Assembly: GCF_011806425.1 (NCBI RefSeq) | Contig: NZ_JAATOV010000001.1 | Span: 62,001-126,000 of the forward strand | Source: Thalassospira lucentensis | Lineage (GTDB): Bacteria > Pseudomonadota > Alphaproteobacteria > Rhodospirillales > Thalassospiraceae | Direction of reading: 5' to 3' | DNA length: 64,000 nucleotides | In this document: one piece after another, positions 37,535 to 46,931 of the stretch | Position numbering within the stretch: the first letter of the stretch is position 1 | Layout of the letters: the number at the start of each line of letters is the position of its first letter | Notes under the pieces: model-generated | Databases searched by the model: none | What the model was told of the DNA's origin: nothing | Seen by the model: only the letters and a program-made list of their open reading frames with translations | Translations under genes and position numbers: made by a program

Positions 37535-38434
37535 ATGTCCCAACGCCCGCTTGATCTTGGATGGCTGCGCATTTTTGAAACCGCCGGACGGCTGGGCAGC
37601 TTAACCCGCGCGGCACGTGCCCTTGGCATGACGCAACCGGCTGTGACCTATCAAATCAAGCGAATTGAAGAACAGCTTGGTGTGGCATTGTTTCAGCGTG
37701 CCCAAGGGGGCAGCCGCCTGACCGACGCGGGGGAGATTTTGTTTCAAGCCGTACAATCGGGTGTCGAGACGATTGATAAGGCCGCAGAGGATACGCGCCG
37801 CACGGCAAAGGTGCCGGCAGTTCGGATTTTCACCGATTTTGGCTTTGCCGCATTTTGGTTGATGCCGCGCGTGACCGATTTTCGCCGCCTGCATCCCGAG
37901 GCGGAAGTGCATATTGTCGCGTCCCAGGAACTGGATGGTGCGCCCGAACGCGATACGGATGCGGCGATGTTGTTTGGCGCGCGCGATGATTTCCCCGACA
38001 CCGCGCGGCTTTTGATCCCCGAACGGGTGGTGCCGGTTTGCACACCAGGTTTTCTCGATCGGTTCGGCCCGTTTGACAGCCCGGCTGACTTTGCCGCCGC
38101 TCCGTTGCTCCATCTTGAAACCACCGGAAAATCGCGCTGGATAACGTGGCAAACGTGGCTTGCCACCCACGACGTCACGCGCGCCCCGGCACAAGGCGAC
38201 CTTGGCCTGAATACCTATGGCTTTGTCATACAGGCCGCCTTGGCCGAACAGGGCATTGCGCTGGGCTGGCGGGGATTGGTGGATCATCACCTGGATCAGG
38301 GCAGCCTTGTCACCGTTGGCCCGGAGGTCACCCGCAATGATCGGGGCTATTGGTTGGTGCCAAGTGCCGCCGCCCATCCCAGCGCAAGCCCGACAACATC
38401 GGTTTTGCTCGATTGGTTGATCCATGAGACGTGA
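37535..38434 (+). CDS. LysR family regulator, choline-sulfate utilisation type
   Basis: This 299-residue LysR protein has its helix-turn-helix at residues 1-65 (LRIFETAGRLGSLTRAARALGMTQPAVTYQIKRIEEQL). A divergent LysR gene of this type beside betC is the typical arrangement of the choline sulfate-utilisation transcription factor family (TIGR03418 as I recall). It probably controls betC from the 185-base region between them, with choline-O-sulfate or choline as effector (inference). Confidence 0.86.
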   Translation: MSQRPLDLGWLRIFETAGRLGSLTRAARALGMTQPAVTYQIKRIEEQLGVALFQRAQGGSRLTDAGEILFQAVQSGVETIDKAAEDTRRTAKVPAVRIFTDFGFAAFWLMPRVTDFRRLHPEAEVHIVASQELDGAPERDTDAAMLFGARDDFPDTARLLIPERVVPVCTPGFLDRFGPFDSPADFAAAPLLHLETTGKSRWITWQTWLATHDVTRAPAQGDLGLNTYGFVIQAALAEQGIALGWRGLVDHHLDQGSLVTVGPEVTRNDRGYWLVPSAAAHPSASPTTSVLLDWLIHET

Positions 38435-38472
38435 TGGAAGCTGACAGAACGTGATGAGGCGCGTTTTACGCC

Positions 38473-39297
38473 CTAGCCGTCTGTCGACACCGTCAGGGAT
38501 TTCCATTTTTCAATGTCATCCTGCATCCCGGTCAGCTTATCGGACACCAGTTGATAGGCATCGCTGCCCAACAAAAGCTGTGCGGGTGGGTTTTGATCGT
38601 TGATCAATTCCAAAACCGCATCGGCCAGCTTTGCCGGATCGCCAAGTTGCTTGCCGCTTTTTTCCAGACGGGCTTGGCGGATCGGTTCAAACAAGGCGTC
38701 ATAATCCGCAATCGACCGATCAGTGCGCACCATGGAACGCCCGGCCCAATCGGTTCTAAAAGAGCCGGGGCAAACAGCCGTCACATGCACACCAAACGGG
38801 GCCATTTCGGCCCGCATGACTTCGGAAATGCCCTGTAGGGCGAATTTACTACCGCAGTAATAGGCAATGCCGGGCATGGTGATCATGCCGCCCATCGAGG
38901 TGATATTGACAATAAAGCCAGCCCGGCGTTCGCGAAAGCGCGGCAAGAAGGCCTTGGCCACCGCGGTTGCGCCAAACACATTGACCTCAAACTGGCGGCG
39001 CAATTCATCCATCGGGGATTCTTCGAGCACGCCTTCATGGCCATAACCGGCATTGTTGATCAGCACATCGACCGGCCCAAAATCCGCCTCAGCCTTGGCG
39101 ACCGTTCCCGGGATGGCATCGAAATCAGTGACATCCATGCGCACCACGTCGATATCGGGCAATTCAGATGTCAGCTGCGCCTGTGCGCGATCAGATCGGA
39201 CCGTGCCGATGACGGTATAGCCCGCCGCAAGGGCGGCTTTGGCGATGGCAAATCCGAAACCGGAATTCGCACCGGTGATAAAAAATCGTTTGGTCAT
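38473..39297 (-). CDS. Short-chain dehydrogenase/reductase
   Basis: This 274-residue oxidoreductase has the classical SDR features: NAD(P)-binding TGANSGFGFAIAKAA (residues 8-22), NNAGYGHEG, catalytic Ser in ITSMGG and the YYCGSKFAL Tyr-x3-Lys. The substrate is unknown. The frame opens at 39468, but the ATG at 39297 starts the domain and avoids overlap with the AraC gene. It is divergent from that AraC regulator, which makes it the regulator's likely target. Confidence 0.9.
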   Translation of the reverse strand: MTKRFFITGANSGFGFAIAKAALAAGYTVIGTVRSDRAQAQLTSELPDIDVVRMDVTDFDAIPGTVAKAEADFGPVDVLINNAGYGHEGVLEESPMDELRRQFEVNVFGATAVAKAFLPRFRERRAGFIVNITSMGGMITMPGIAYYCGSKFALQGISEVMRAEMAPFGVHVTAVCPGSFRTDWAGRSMVRTDRSIADYDALFEPIRQARLEKSGKQLGDPAKLADAVLELINDQNPPAQLLLGSDAYQLVSDKLTGMQDDIEKWKSLTVSTDG

Positions 39298-39409
39298 AGA
39301 TGTAATCCATTCCTTGACATGATTGGGCGACACACTGTCAAATACTCTTGAAACGGAGCCGTATCTACGCCGGTTACGCTGGTATTCTTGCCCAATCCTA
39401 TGAAAGCAT

Positions 39410-40378
39410 ATGATGACTGCATCTAAGCCCGCCGATCTTGCCCGGCTTGCCGCACAGCTTGCGCCCAAGCAGGGCTATAATTACCAAGCCCTTGCGGGGG
39501 TGCGTGTGCTGCGCAGTGAAAGCGTGCTGCATAATGTGCCGGTGCTTTATCAGCCGGGTGTGGTTTTTGTCTGTCAGGGCAGCAAGCGCGGGGTGCTGGA
39601 TGGCGATGTCTTTGTGTATGACGAAGCGCATTATTTGGCGGTTTCCGTGCCCGTGCCGTTTCGCATGGAATCAGATGCCAGCCCCAAACAGCCGTTGCTT
39701 GCGATCTATTTGGATTTTGACATGCGGCTGGTGGCCGAACTGATTGATATGCTTGAGGGATATGGCAAGGTACCGACACCCATCCCCGCGGCCGAAAGCC
39801 TGATTTCAACGCCGATTGACACAAACATCCATGATGTTTTGCACCGGCTTCTGACCATATTGCAAAGCCCGGTTGAAATCGCCGTTTTGGGCGATGGGCT
39901 GTTGCGGGAATTGTATTTTCGGATACTGACCGGGCCGCAAGGGCCCAAAATGATGACGGCCCTTGCCCTACGCGGGACGGCGGGCAACATCCTGCGCAGT
40001 CTGGGATATCTGCGCGCCCACTTTACCCAGCCGTTATCGATTGCGGATTTGGCGCAACAGGCCGGGATGAGTGTGCCGTCCTATCACGCGCATTTCAGAA
40101 AGCTTTTGGGCAGCAGTCCGATTCAATATATCAAATCGATGCGCCTGCATGAGGCCCGGCTGTTGCTGGCGCGTCATGGGCAGACGATTGCCGAAGCGGC
40201 CAATCGGGTCGGCTATGTCAGCGCGTCGCAATTTAGCCGGGAATTCAAACGCCACTTTGGCAAAACCGCGTCCGAGGAAGTGGCGTGGATGAAACAGCAT
40301 CTTGGCGAATTGCCCCCGGAACATTCGCGGATGACACTTGCAGATCGAGATTCCCGCCTGCGCGGGAATGACGTTTGA
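39410..40378 (+). CDS. AraC family transcriptional regulator
   Basis: This 322-residue protein has an AraC_N-type sensing domain (SVLHNVPVLYQPGVVFVCQGSKRG) and a C-terminal two-helix-turn-helix AraC domain (about 220-310, with MSVPSYHAHFRKLLGSSPIQYIKSMRLHEARLLL). The last 15 residues, ending DSRLRGNDV, are encoded by a REP-like palindrome, so the natural C-terminus has probably been extended by that element. It sits divergent from the SDR gene 113 bases away. Confidence 0.88.
   Translation: MMTASKPADLARLAAQLAPKQGYNYQALAGVRVLRSESVLHNVPVLYQPGVVFVCQGSKRGVLDGDVFVYDEAHYLAVSVPVPFRMESDASPKQPLLAIYLDFDMRLVAELIDMLEGYGKVPTPIPAAESLISTPIDTNIHDVLHRLLTILQSPVEIAVLGDGLLRELYFRILTGPQGPKMMTALALRGTAGNILRSLGYLRAHFTQPLSIADLAQQAGMSVPSYHAHFRKLLGSSPIQYIKSMRLHEARLLLARHGQTIAEAANRVGYVSASQFSREFKRHFGKTASEEVAWMKQHLGELPPEHSRMTLADRDSRLRGNDV
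40350..40369. repeat. REP-like palindrome within the AraC gene end
   Basis: ATTCCCGC, a four-base loop CTGC, and GCGGGAAT form a perfect 8-bp inverted repeat. It is the widespread proteobacterial REP-type sequence that encodes SRLRGND when read in one frame. It lies inside the last codons of the AraC gene, between it and convergent hemF. Confidence 0.75.
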
Positions 40379-40404
40379 GTGAAGACGTTGACTGTCTGGC
40401 TGTT

Positions 40405-41328
40405 TTACGGCCAGTTGGCTTCGGGGGGCAGGGACATCAGGATGGCTTCGGTGTTGCCGCCGGTCATCAGGCCAAAGCGTGTGCCACGGTCATGGAGCAG
40501 GTTAAATTCGACGTAGCGGCCGCGTTTGATCAATTGCGCGCGGCGGTCGTCATCGGTCCATGGTTTGTTGTAATGGCGTTTGACCAGTTCGGGATAGATA
40601 TCGCGAAAGGCGCGGCCGACATCCTGCGTGAAGGCAAAATCGGCATCCCAATCGGCATCAAGATAATCATAGAAAATCCCGCCCACACCGCGCGCCTCAT
40701 TACGATGGGGCAGCCAGAAATATTCATCGCACCACTTTTTAAAGCGGTCGTAATAATCATCCCCATGGGCATCACAGGCGGCCTTGAACGCGCCATGGAA
40801 ATCATTGGTGTCGGCATCATCGGGGAAAACCGGGGTTAAATCCGCACCGCCGCCAAACCATGCCTTGGTCGTGACGATGTGGCGGGTATTCATATGAACT
40901 GCCGGGACATGCGGGGAGCATGGATGTGCGACCAGCGAGATGCCCGCCGCCCAGAAATTGGGATTTTCAGCCGCACCGGGGATTTCGGCCCGGAACTTTT
41001 CGGAAAATTCGCCGTGCACGGTGGAGATATTGACCCCGACCTTTTCAAACACGCGGCCCTTCATCACCGACATTTCGCCGCCGCCCTCGTTAGGGCCGCG
41101 TTCCCAAACGGTGCGGTCAAATCGACCCGCCGGACGGTCGGACAATGGGCCGCTATAGCTGTCTTCGAGGGCCTCGAACGCGGCACAGATATCGTCGCGC
41201 AACTGACGGAACCAGTTTTGGGCGGTTTGTTTGCGCTGCGCGATGAGGGCTTCGTCGGCCGTGTGATCGGCATTGGCCTTCATCGCCTGTTTGGCAGCGG
41301 TTTTTGCATCCGTCATTGCGTTACTCAT
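40405..41328 (-). CDS. hemF: Aerobic coproporphyrinogen-III oxidase
   Basis: HemF uses O2 to convert coproporphyrinogen III to protoporphyrinogen IX in heme synthesis. The 307-residue protein has all family blocks: [52 protein letters not shown], and [20 protein letters not shown]. It lies 18 bases downstream of trmL on the minus strand, so they may be cotranscribed. Heme supply suits the neighbouring cytochrome genes. Confidence 0.96.
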   Translation of the reverse strand: MSNAMTDAKTAAKQAMKANADHTADEALIAQRKQTAQNWFRQLRDDICAAFEALEDSYSGPLSDRPAGRFDRTVWERGPNEGGGEMSVMKGRVFEKVGVNISTVHGEFSEKFRAEIPGAAENPNFWAAGISLVAHPCSPHVPAVHMNTRHIVTTKAWFGGGADLTPVFPDDADTNDFHGAFKAACDAHGDDYYDRFKKWCDEYFWLPHRNEARGVGGIFYDYLDADWDADFAFTQDVGRAFRDIYPELVKRHYNKPWTDDDRRAQLIKRGRYVEFNLLHDRGTRFGLMTGGNTEAILMSLPPEANWP

Positions 41329-41346
41329 TCCATTTATTCGTTCGGT

Positions 41347-41826
41347 TCAGGTGTTCGGCGCGGCGGCGGGAAAGCCGTTTGTTTGTCTGAGCGCCTCGCC
41401 CAGTGTCATCGCGGTGGCCATTGCGACATTCAAGGAGCGCATTTCCGGCTGCATCGGGATGATCACGCGGGCATCAACATAGTCATGTACTTGGTCAGGC
41501 ACGCCTTTGCTTTCCGAGCCCAGCATTAATATATCGTCGGCGCGAAATTCAAAGTCGCAATAAGGTTCAGCGCCCTTGGTGGTCAGCAAAACCAACCGGC
41601 CCGGCACCGTTTCATTTTCGCGCGCCGCGACGAAATCGCGCCAGTCGGCGTGACGTATATAATGTGCCTTTTCCATATAATCCATGCCCGCCCGTTTTAG
41701 CGCGCCCGAGGTCAGCAAAAAACCGCACGGTTCGATAATATCGACCGGCAAGCCAAAGCATGCCGCCATGCGCAGGATCGTGCCGGTATTTTGCGGAATG
41801 TCAGGTTCGAATAAACAGATTCTCAT
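41347..41826 (-). CDS. trmL: tRNA (cytidine(34)-2'-O)-methyltransferase TrmL
   Basis: TrmL methylates the 2'-OH of wobble nucleotide 34 in tRNA-Leu. The 159-residue SpoU/TrmD-knot protein has the starting FEPDIPQNTGTILRM segment, LLTTKGAEPYCDFEF and the knot motif LGSESKGVPDQVHDY plus IPMQPEMRSLNVAMATAM. The frame opens 14 codons upstream at 41868; the ATG at 41826 gives the family N-terminus. In related bacteria trmL usually lies directly divergent from petA, as I recall; here about 2.4 kb intervenes. Confidence 0.92.
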   Translation of the reverse strand: MRICLFEPDIPQNTGTILRMAACFGLPVDIIEPCGFLLTSGALKRAGMDYMEKAHYIRHADWRDFVAARENETVPGRLVLLTTKGAEPYCDFEFRADDILMLGSESKGVPDQVHDYVDARVIIPMQPEMRSLNVAMATAMTLGEALRQTNGFPAAAPNT

Positions 41827-42068
41827 GAGGTATACCAAGCTCTCGTCAGCTTTTATTTGGACGCACATCTATCATGTCGCAGGCCAACCCAAAAGGGCCT
41901 GTTTGGTGTACCTCTTTGCAAACAATTAGCCGTCATGCATTGCAAACTTACTTACTCAGCAAAGCCGAACGCAAAAAACCTAAAACAGAAAAAGGTTATT
42001 TATATTATTCTAATTCAACCTATGGTGATACAATGCTGAGAGTGAAAACCATATAGGTGAGATAGAAA

Positions 42069-43406
42069 ATGGTAAGTTTTAAATTTAGTTTCGATAAAAT
42101 AAGGGACTTAAACTGTCTTTCGTTATGCGGGGTTATCCTCTTCCTACTTGTCAGCCATTGTCCGTCATCCTTGCGCGCTGACGACAAGAAAGTTTGGATT
42201 GCGTGTGCAAGTCAGGGACAAACATGCAATCTTCAATCGAATAATTCTCCGGCAAGCTTTGCCGTGATGCGCATCGGCGGGGAAGGCAAGTACCACTTCA
42301 TCGCCGCCAGCGGCGTGAGTGAAATACCATGCAGTATTGATGTTGTCGGTGATGCAAATTTCGGAAAACCAAAAGAATGTGCATATACCGAGCAGGATAT
42401 TTTCGGTCTGAGTAAAATTGAAGAATCTGCGTGGGGAGGTCCATGCGCACATGAGGGTAGGTCTTGCACTAATGAATCGACTACTCATATTTCTTGGATG
42501 CGATACGGAAGACCCGCTCAAGGCACTACACCCGCCAAATGGGTTTACGTCCCGATCGGACCACACACAACTGTTAAATGTTCAAATGAATTTGTCGGCG
42601 TTGACCCAGCATACGGACATAACGAAAAGTCATGCTGGATGCTTAACGAACCAATTGGCTTCGCTAAAGATGCATCGCCAACAAAATGCGCAAACGAAGG
42701 CAAAGATTGCGATTTCACCGACTCTGCGTTGCGTGCAGTTCAGATTCGCCCCGTCAACGTTGAGCCTGTAACCAATGCCAGAACAGTTCTTGTCAGCAGC
42801 CCAGAGCTTAAATGCGGCATTCAAAGCTTCAAGCTAGATCCATCCCCAGGAACAGTTAAGCAATGCTATACTCAGCCTTTGCAAATCAAGGTAACCAATC
42901 TGGTTGGATCTTGGAAATTGATCGCAACACAACAATGCCCCGGAGGACGATCGAATTGCACTATAAGCAGGTCTATTGGAGTAGGAACCACAAGATCGCA
43001 AGGAAGTACAAACACACAACAAGAAAGCCTAAGTATTGAACGAGCGGTCGAAGCGGGATTTTCTATAAAAGGAGCAAGCGGCAAGGTTTCATCTACAATC
43101 GCGGCGACTTGGCTTCACAGCAGCACCTATAGCGTCGACCTCCAGGAGAGTCTGCAAGAAATAACAAAAACCGACTGCGACATAGATCTCACAACCGCTC
43201 CAAGAAACACCACGAATCTGGTATCCTATTTTCAATTTAGGACATCGCAGGACATATCTTGCGTTAGCAAGGGCACTTGCAGTCAAACTACCAATACGAT
43301 TGACACTATTTGCGGCTTAAACCTGCCGCCAAATACCGTTCCTCAATGTTTACCTGGGTATTTCGACAAAACCGATAGCACGTTACAGACGTGCGTATAT
43401 AAATAA
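42069..43406 (+). CDS. Secreted cysteine-rich three-repeat protein with aerolysin-like C-terminal region
   Basis: I do not recognise a named family for this 445-residue protein. A signal peptide covers about residues 1-36 (ending SSLRA-DDK). Three ~80-residue repeats follow, each with four cysteines spaced Cx6C-x34-37-C-x15-17-C: C46/53/88/104, C126/133/171/189 and C207/214/249/266. Repeats 2 and 3 share a CAxEGxxC start. After residue 278 comes a Ser/Thr-rich, beta-prone region (GSTNTQQESLSIERAVEAGF, SSTYSVDLQESLQEITKTDC), which resembles the amphipathic strands of aerolysin/ETX-MTX2 pore-forming toxins, and then a Cys-rich tail. The codon and base use are more AT-rich than in the neighbours. 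An aggtgag site precedes the ATG. Confidence 0.7.
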   Translation: MVSFKFSFDKIRDLNCLSLCGVILFLLVSHCPSSLRADDKKVWIACASQGQTCNLQSNNSPASFAVMRIGGEGKYHFIAASGVSEIPCSIDVVGDANFGKPKECAYTEQDIFGLSKIEESAWGGPCAHEGRSCTNESTTHISWMRYGRPAQGTTPAKWVYVPIGPHTTVKCSNEFVGVDPAYGHNEKSCWMLNEPIGFAKDASPTKCANEGKDCDFTDSALRAVQIRPVNVEPVTNARTVLVSSPELKCGIQSFKLDPSPGTVKQCYTQPLQIKVTNLVGSWKLIATQQCPGGRSNCTISRSIGVGTTRSQGSTNTQQESLSIERAVEAGFSIKGASGKVSSTIAATWLHSSTYSVDLQESLQEITKTDCDIDLTTAPRNTTNLVSYFQFRTSQDISCVSKGTCSQTTNTIDTICGLNLPPNTVPQCLPGYFDKTDSTLQTCVYK

Positions 43407-43435
43407 ACGCTTAATTCCTCCGCGCAGGAATCTGA

Positions 43436-43467
43436 TTTGGATCCCCCCGACCAGCGGGGGATCCAAA
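43436..43467. terminator. Long inverted repeat after the cysteine-rich gene
   Basis: A perfect 12-bp stem TTTGGATCCCCC/GGGGGATCCAAA with an eight-base loop lies 30 bases after the stop. No clear T tract follows, but it is well placed as a transcript end. A smaller ATTCC/GGAAT hairpin (43413-43431) comes just before it. Confidence 0.55.
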
Positions 43468-44064
43468 GACATTTAAGCGGTAAACAGCTTTAACCCCGGG
43501 ATCAAAGGGACCATGACCACAGTGCCTTTTGACTCATAGCGCATCTGAGCGGTCTGGAGCATAACCGATCTGGGCGATGTGGGCGATCTGTTGGGCCACA
43601 TCATCGGCAGGTCTGAGAATAGAATCGGGAACGTGATCGATCACTGCATCCAAGGTGATACTGCAGGTAATTTAAGGCCCGATGGACCAAACCCGCCAAA
43701 TGGTCACCAAGCGACGTCTAAATTTTATGATTTCTTTGGAAAATTGATAATTTTTTCGGGTGGTCTTTGGGGGGTGTTTGCAGCGTTCTTTGCCCCCTGC
43801 CCGATGCCGGTTTGAAACCGCGAAATTGACGCCGTTTGGCGTGTTTAGAATCGCTTTAACATGCCGGACAAAACCACCGCCTGAGTCATAAAATTACACA
43901 AAAACGCCCGTGTTAGACTTTTTTGGCATTATATTAATGAAAATTGCATCCTCTTGGTTGAAAATGGCGGATTAAGCCGCAAATCCGCGTGGCTTTACCC
44001 ATTTGTGCAGTGCGAAACCGGATGATTTTGTTGAATGCAAACAATTTGCAACTCCAAGTTCTCC
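43468..44064. other. Gene-free stretch upstream of the petA promoter
   Basis: No credible gene is visible; one 78-codon plus-strand frame (43579-43815) lacks a ribosome site and family features. The segment 43550-43660 contains repeated GGGCGAT/GATCTG words. From about 43860 the sequence becomes AT-rich, as expected ahead of a promoter. No transposase or att-like repeat was seen. Confidence 0.5.
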
Positions 44065-44093
44065 TTAACAAACGTGTTTTTTGTTAGTATACG
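44065..44093 (+). promoter_or_regulatory. Probable petABC promoter with overlapping inverted repeat
   Basis: TTAACA (44065-44070) and TATACG (44088-44093), 17 bases apart, make a sigma-70-like promoter. A 7-bp inverted repeat TAACAAA (44066-44072)/TTTGTTA (44080-44086) overlaps it and could be an operator. It would give a ~130-base leader before petA. Confidence 0.5.
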
Positions 44094-44228
44094 AAGCTCG
44101 AAACAGGCCTAAAGGCTTTTGGGGATAGGATTGTTTGATTTTCATCAAGGGAAAGCAAACATGAATCCCGTAAGTCTGGCTTTTGGCATCCCGCATGCCT
44201 GTTTTGGGGGCAGAAAGAGGAAGACATT

Positions 44229-44780
44229 ATGTCGCAATCGGTCCAGTCATCCGGCGAGCATCAGCCGGACGAGAACCGCAGGGATTTCCTGACCTTGGCG
44301 ACCACTGCAGTCGGCGTTGTTGGCGCTGGTTGTGCGTTGTTGCCGTTCGTGGACAGCATGAACCCGTCCAAAGACGTTCTGGCGCTGGCGTCTGTCGAGG
44401 TGAATATCTCGAACATTCCCGTCGGTCAGGCGATTAAAGTCATGTGGCGTGGCAAGCCCGTCTTTATCCGACATCGTACAGAACGCGAAATCACTGAAGC
44501 CGAAGAGGTTTCATTGAATGAGCTTGTCGATCCGCAAACCGATGCGTCGCGTGTCGAGAAGAAAGAGTGGCTGATTGTTGTTGGCGTTTGCACCCATTTG
44601 GGTTGCATCCCAATGGGAACGGCCACCGGTGAACCGCGCGGCGATTACGATGGCTGGTACTGCCCATGCCATGGGTCGCACTATGATTCGTCTGGTCGCA
44701 TCCGTAAGGGTCCTGCGCCGGCAAACCTTGTTGTGCCGGAATACACGTTCGTTTCCGACACCACGGTTAAGATCGGCTAA
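44229..44780 (+). CDS. petA: Ubiquinol-cytochrome c reductase Rieske iron-sulfur subunit
   Basis: This 183-residue protein carries the [2Fe-2S] cluster of the cytochrome bc1 complex. It has a Tat-type N-terminal anchor (NRRDFL at residues 16-21 then a hydrophobic segment) and the two cluster boxes CTHLGC (Cys121, His123, Cys126) and CPCHGS (Cys145, His148). It is the first gene of petA-petB-petC, with a gaggaag site ahead of the ATG. Confidence 0.97.
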   Translation: MSQSVQSSGEHQPDENRRDFLTLATTAVGVVGAGCALLPFVDSMNPSKDVLALASVEVNISNIPVGQAIKVMWRGKPVFIRHRTEREITEAEEVSLNELVDPQTDASRVEKKEWLIVVGVCTHLGCIPMGTATGEPRGDYDGWYCPCHGSHYDSSGRIRKGPAPANLVVPEYTFVSDTTVKIG

Positions 44781-44792
44781 GGAGCAGATATA

Positions 44793-46061
44793 ATGAGTGC
44801 ACCCGTTTGGAATAACAAAGTGGTGAAATGGGTTGATGACCGCCTGCCGGTTTTCTCCATGCTGCACCACTCCGCATATGAATATCCGACCCCGAAAAAC
44901 CTGTCTTACATGTGGAACTTCGGTTCTTTGGCCGGGTTTGTTCTGGTGACGATGATTTTGTCAGGGATCTTCCTGGCAATGAATTACACCCCGCATGCCG
45001 ATATGGCGTTCTGGTCGGTTGAGCGCATCATGCGCGATGTCAACTATGGCTGGTTGATCCGCTATATCCATATGAACGGCGCATCGATGTTCTTCATCTG
45101 CGTTTACATTCATATTTTCCGGGGACTTTATTACGGATCATACAAAGCACCGCGCGAAATGCTGTGGTGGATTGGTATTTTGATCCTGCTTGCGATGATG
45201 GCGACGGCCTTTATGGGTTACGTTCTGCCATGGGGCCAGATGTCCTTCTGGGGGGCGACGGTTATTACCAACCTGTTCACCGCTTTCCCGGTCGTTGGTG
45301 AGTCAATTGTTCAGTTGCTTTGGGGCGGCTTCTCTGTCGCAAACCCGACCCTGAACCGGTTCTTCTCGCTGCATTATCTGATGCCGTTTGTCATTCTGGG
45401 CCTTGTTGTCCTGCATGTCTGGGCATTGCATACCGTGCGTTCGAACAACCCGACCGGCGTTGAGATCAAAACCCCGCAGGATGCGATTGCATTCCACCCG
45501 TATTACACGATCAAAGATCTGTTCGGGATGGGTGTGTTCTTGATCTTCTTCCTGTTCTTTGTGTTCTTTGCACCGGACTTCTTTGGCGAGCCAGATAACT
45601 ATATTCCGGCGAACCCGCTGGTGACCCCGCCGCACATTGTGCCCGAATGGTACTTCTTGCCGTTCTATGCCATTTTGCGGTCGATCGATTTCAGCGTGTT
45701 TGGCGTTCCGGCAAAACTGCTTGGTGTCTTGGCGATGTTTGCCTCGATCATCATTCTGTTTGTTATCCCGTGGCTTGATACCTCGAAAGTACGCAGCTCA
45801 AAATACCGTCCTGTTTACAAGTGGTTCTTCCTGATCCTGTTCATTGACTGCTTTATCCTTGGATATTGCGGCAAGAAGGCCCCGGATGATTACTTCATGG
45901 GCATTGAAGGGCTTAAGGTGATTACGGTTGGCCAGTTGGCAACGCTGTATTACTTCGCGCACTTCCTTGTTGTCATGCCGCTTGTCGGCAAACTGGAACG
46001 GCCTAAACCGCTGCCAGCAAGTATCAGCCAATCTGTTCTCAAGGAGGGAGCTAATGCGTAA
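44793..46061 (+). CDS. petB: Ubiquinol-cytochrome c reductase cytochrome b subunit
   Basis: This 422-residue membrane protein has eight or more spans and holds the two b hemes and both quinone sites. It contains [20 protein letters not shown], the ligand-bearing [46 protein letters not shown], and the Qo-site motif [15 protein letters not shown] (PEWY). It starts 12 bases after petA with an aaggag site, and overlaps petC by eight bases. Confidence 0.98.
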   Translation: MSAPVWNNKVVKWVDDRLPVFSMLHHSAYEYPTPKNLSYMWNFGSLAGFVLVTMILSGIFLAMNYTPHADMAFWSVERIMRDVNYGWLIRYIHMNGASMFFICVYIHIFRGLYYGSYKAPREMLWWIGILILLAMMATAFMGYVLPWGQMSFWGATVITNLFTAFPVVGESIVQLLWGGFSVANPTLNRFFSLHYLMPFVILGLVVLHVWALHTVRSNNPTGVEIKTPQDAIAFHPYYTIKDLFGMGVFLIFFLFFVFFAPDFFGEPDNYIPANPLVTPPHIVPEWYFLPFYAILRSIDFSVFGVPAKLLGVLAMFASIIILFVIPWLDTSKVRSSKYRPVYKWFFLILFIDCFILGYCGKKAPDDYFMGIEGLKVITVGQLATLYYFAHFLVVMPLVGKLERPKPLPASISQSVLKEGANA

Positions 46062-46830
46062 ATTCGCACTGACCGCAATTGCAGCTGCCTTCGCGCTAAC
46101 AGCCTTTACCGGCGGTGCTGCCAAGGCTGCCGGGGAAGGTCCGGTTCCTGAGGCACAGGAATGGAGCTGGCACGGGTTGTTTGGCACATATGATCGTGCC
46201 CAGCTTCAGCGTGGCTTCCAGGTCTATAAAAACATCTGTGCTGGTTGTCATAGCCTTCGTTTCATTGCGTTCCGTAATCTGGAAGGCATTGGCTTTAACG
46301 AAGACCAGATCAAGGCGATCGCGGCGGAATACGATATTGAAGACGGCCCGAACGATGATGGTGACATGTTCACCCGTCCGGGGATTGCGTCGGATTATTT
46401 CCCGTCACCGTTCCCGAACTCCAAGGCAGCAGCCGCATCGAACGGTGGGGCCATTCCGCCCGACCTTTCGTTGATGGCCAAAGCCCGGATGCATGGACCG
46501 GACTATATCGTCGCCCTTATGACCGGCTATGAGGAAGAAGCACCTGAGGGCTTCGACCTTGCAGATGGCAAGTATTACAACCACTACTTCCCGGGACATC
46601 AGATTTCCATGGCACCGCCGCTTTATGACGAAGCGGTCGAGTATACCGATGGGACCCCGATGACCCTGGAGCAACACGCACATGACGTTGCGGCGTTCCT
46701 GAACTGGACGGCACAGCCCGAACTTGAAGCCCGTAAATCTTTGGGGTGGAAAGTGATGCTGTTCCTGATCGTTCTGACCGTGATGCTGTATGCGGTGAAA
46801 CGTAAAATCTGGCGCGACGTCGAACATTAA
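46054..46830 (+). CDS. petC: Cytochrome c1
   Basis: This 258-residue subunit passes electrons from the Rieske centre to soluble cytochrome c. It has a signal peptide (residues 1-26, ending GGAAKA-AGE), the heme site C62-A-G-C65-H66, the Met ligand in HQISMAPPL, and a C-terminal membrane anchor (about 230-250). The ATG at 46054 overlaps the petB end and has an aaggaggg site. A strong terminator follows. Confidence 0.97.
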   Translation: MRKFALTAIAAAFALTAFTGGAAKAAGEGPVPEAQEWSWHGLFGTYDRAQLQRGFQVYKNICAGCHSLRFIAFRNLEGIGFNEDQIKAIAAEYDIEDGPNDDGDMFTRPGIASDYFPSPFPNSKAAAASNGGAIPPDLSLMAKARMHGPDYIVALMTGYEEEAPEGFDLADGKYYNHYFPGHQISMAPPLYDEAVEYTDGTPMTLEQHAHDVAAFLNWTAQPELEARKSLGWKVMLFLIVLTVMLYAVKRKIWRDVEH

Positions 46831-46848
46831 GTTCGGTTTCGTCACACA

Positions 46849-46876
46849 GAAAATGAAACAGGCCACCGAATTTCGG
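46849..46876 (+). repeat. Direct repeat copy 1 (native petC end)
   Basis: These 28 bases are identical to 51885-51912. Similarity continues upstream into the last petC codons (cgaacatt shared) and downstream through the T tract. Confidence 0.85.
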
Positions 46877-46889
46877 TGGCCTGTTTTTT
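46856..46889 (+). terminator. Terminator of petABC
   Basis: A 15-bp perfect stem (AAACAGGCCACCGAA/TTCGGTGGCCTGTTT) runs into a T tract, 26 bases after petC. It also faces the end of the converging ABC operon. A diverged second copy lies at 51885-51927. Confidence 0.9.
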
Positions 46890-46931
46890 TAGATCACTAT
46901 CGCAAAAGCATGTTTGGATGAGAGGCGCTGG

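Noticed and set aside
42069-43406. Reading the cysteine-rich protein as a member of a complete toxin-immunity or secretion system
   Set aside because: No immunity-like, chaperone or secretion gene is adjacent; the gene stands alone between trmL and petA.
43579-43815. Small plus-strand frame of 78 codons upstream of petA
   Set aside because: No ribosome site, no domain and atypical composition; probably chance.
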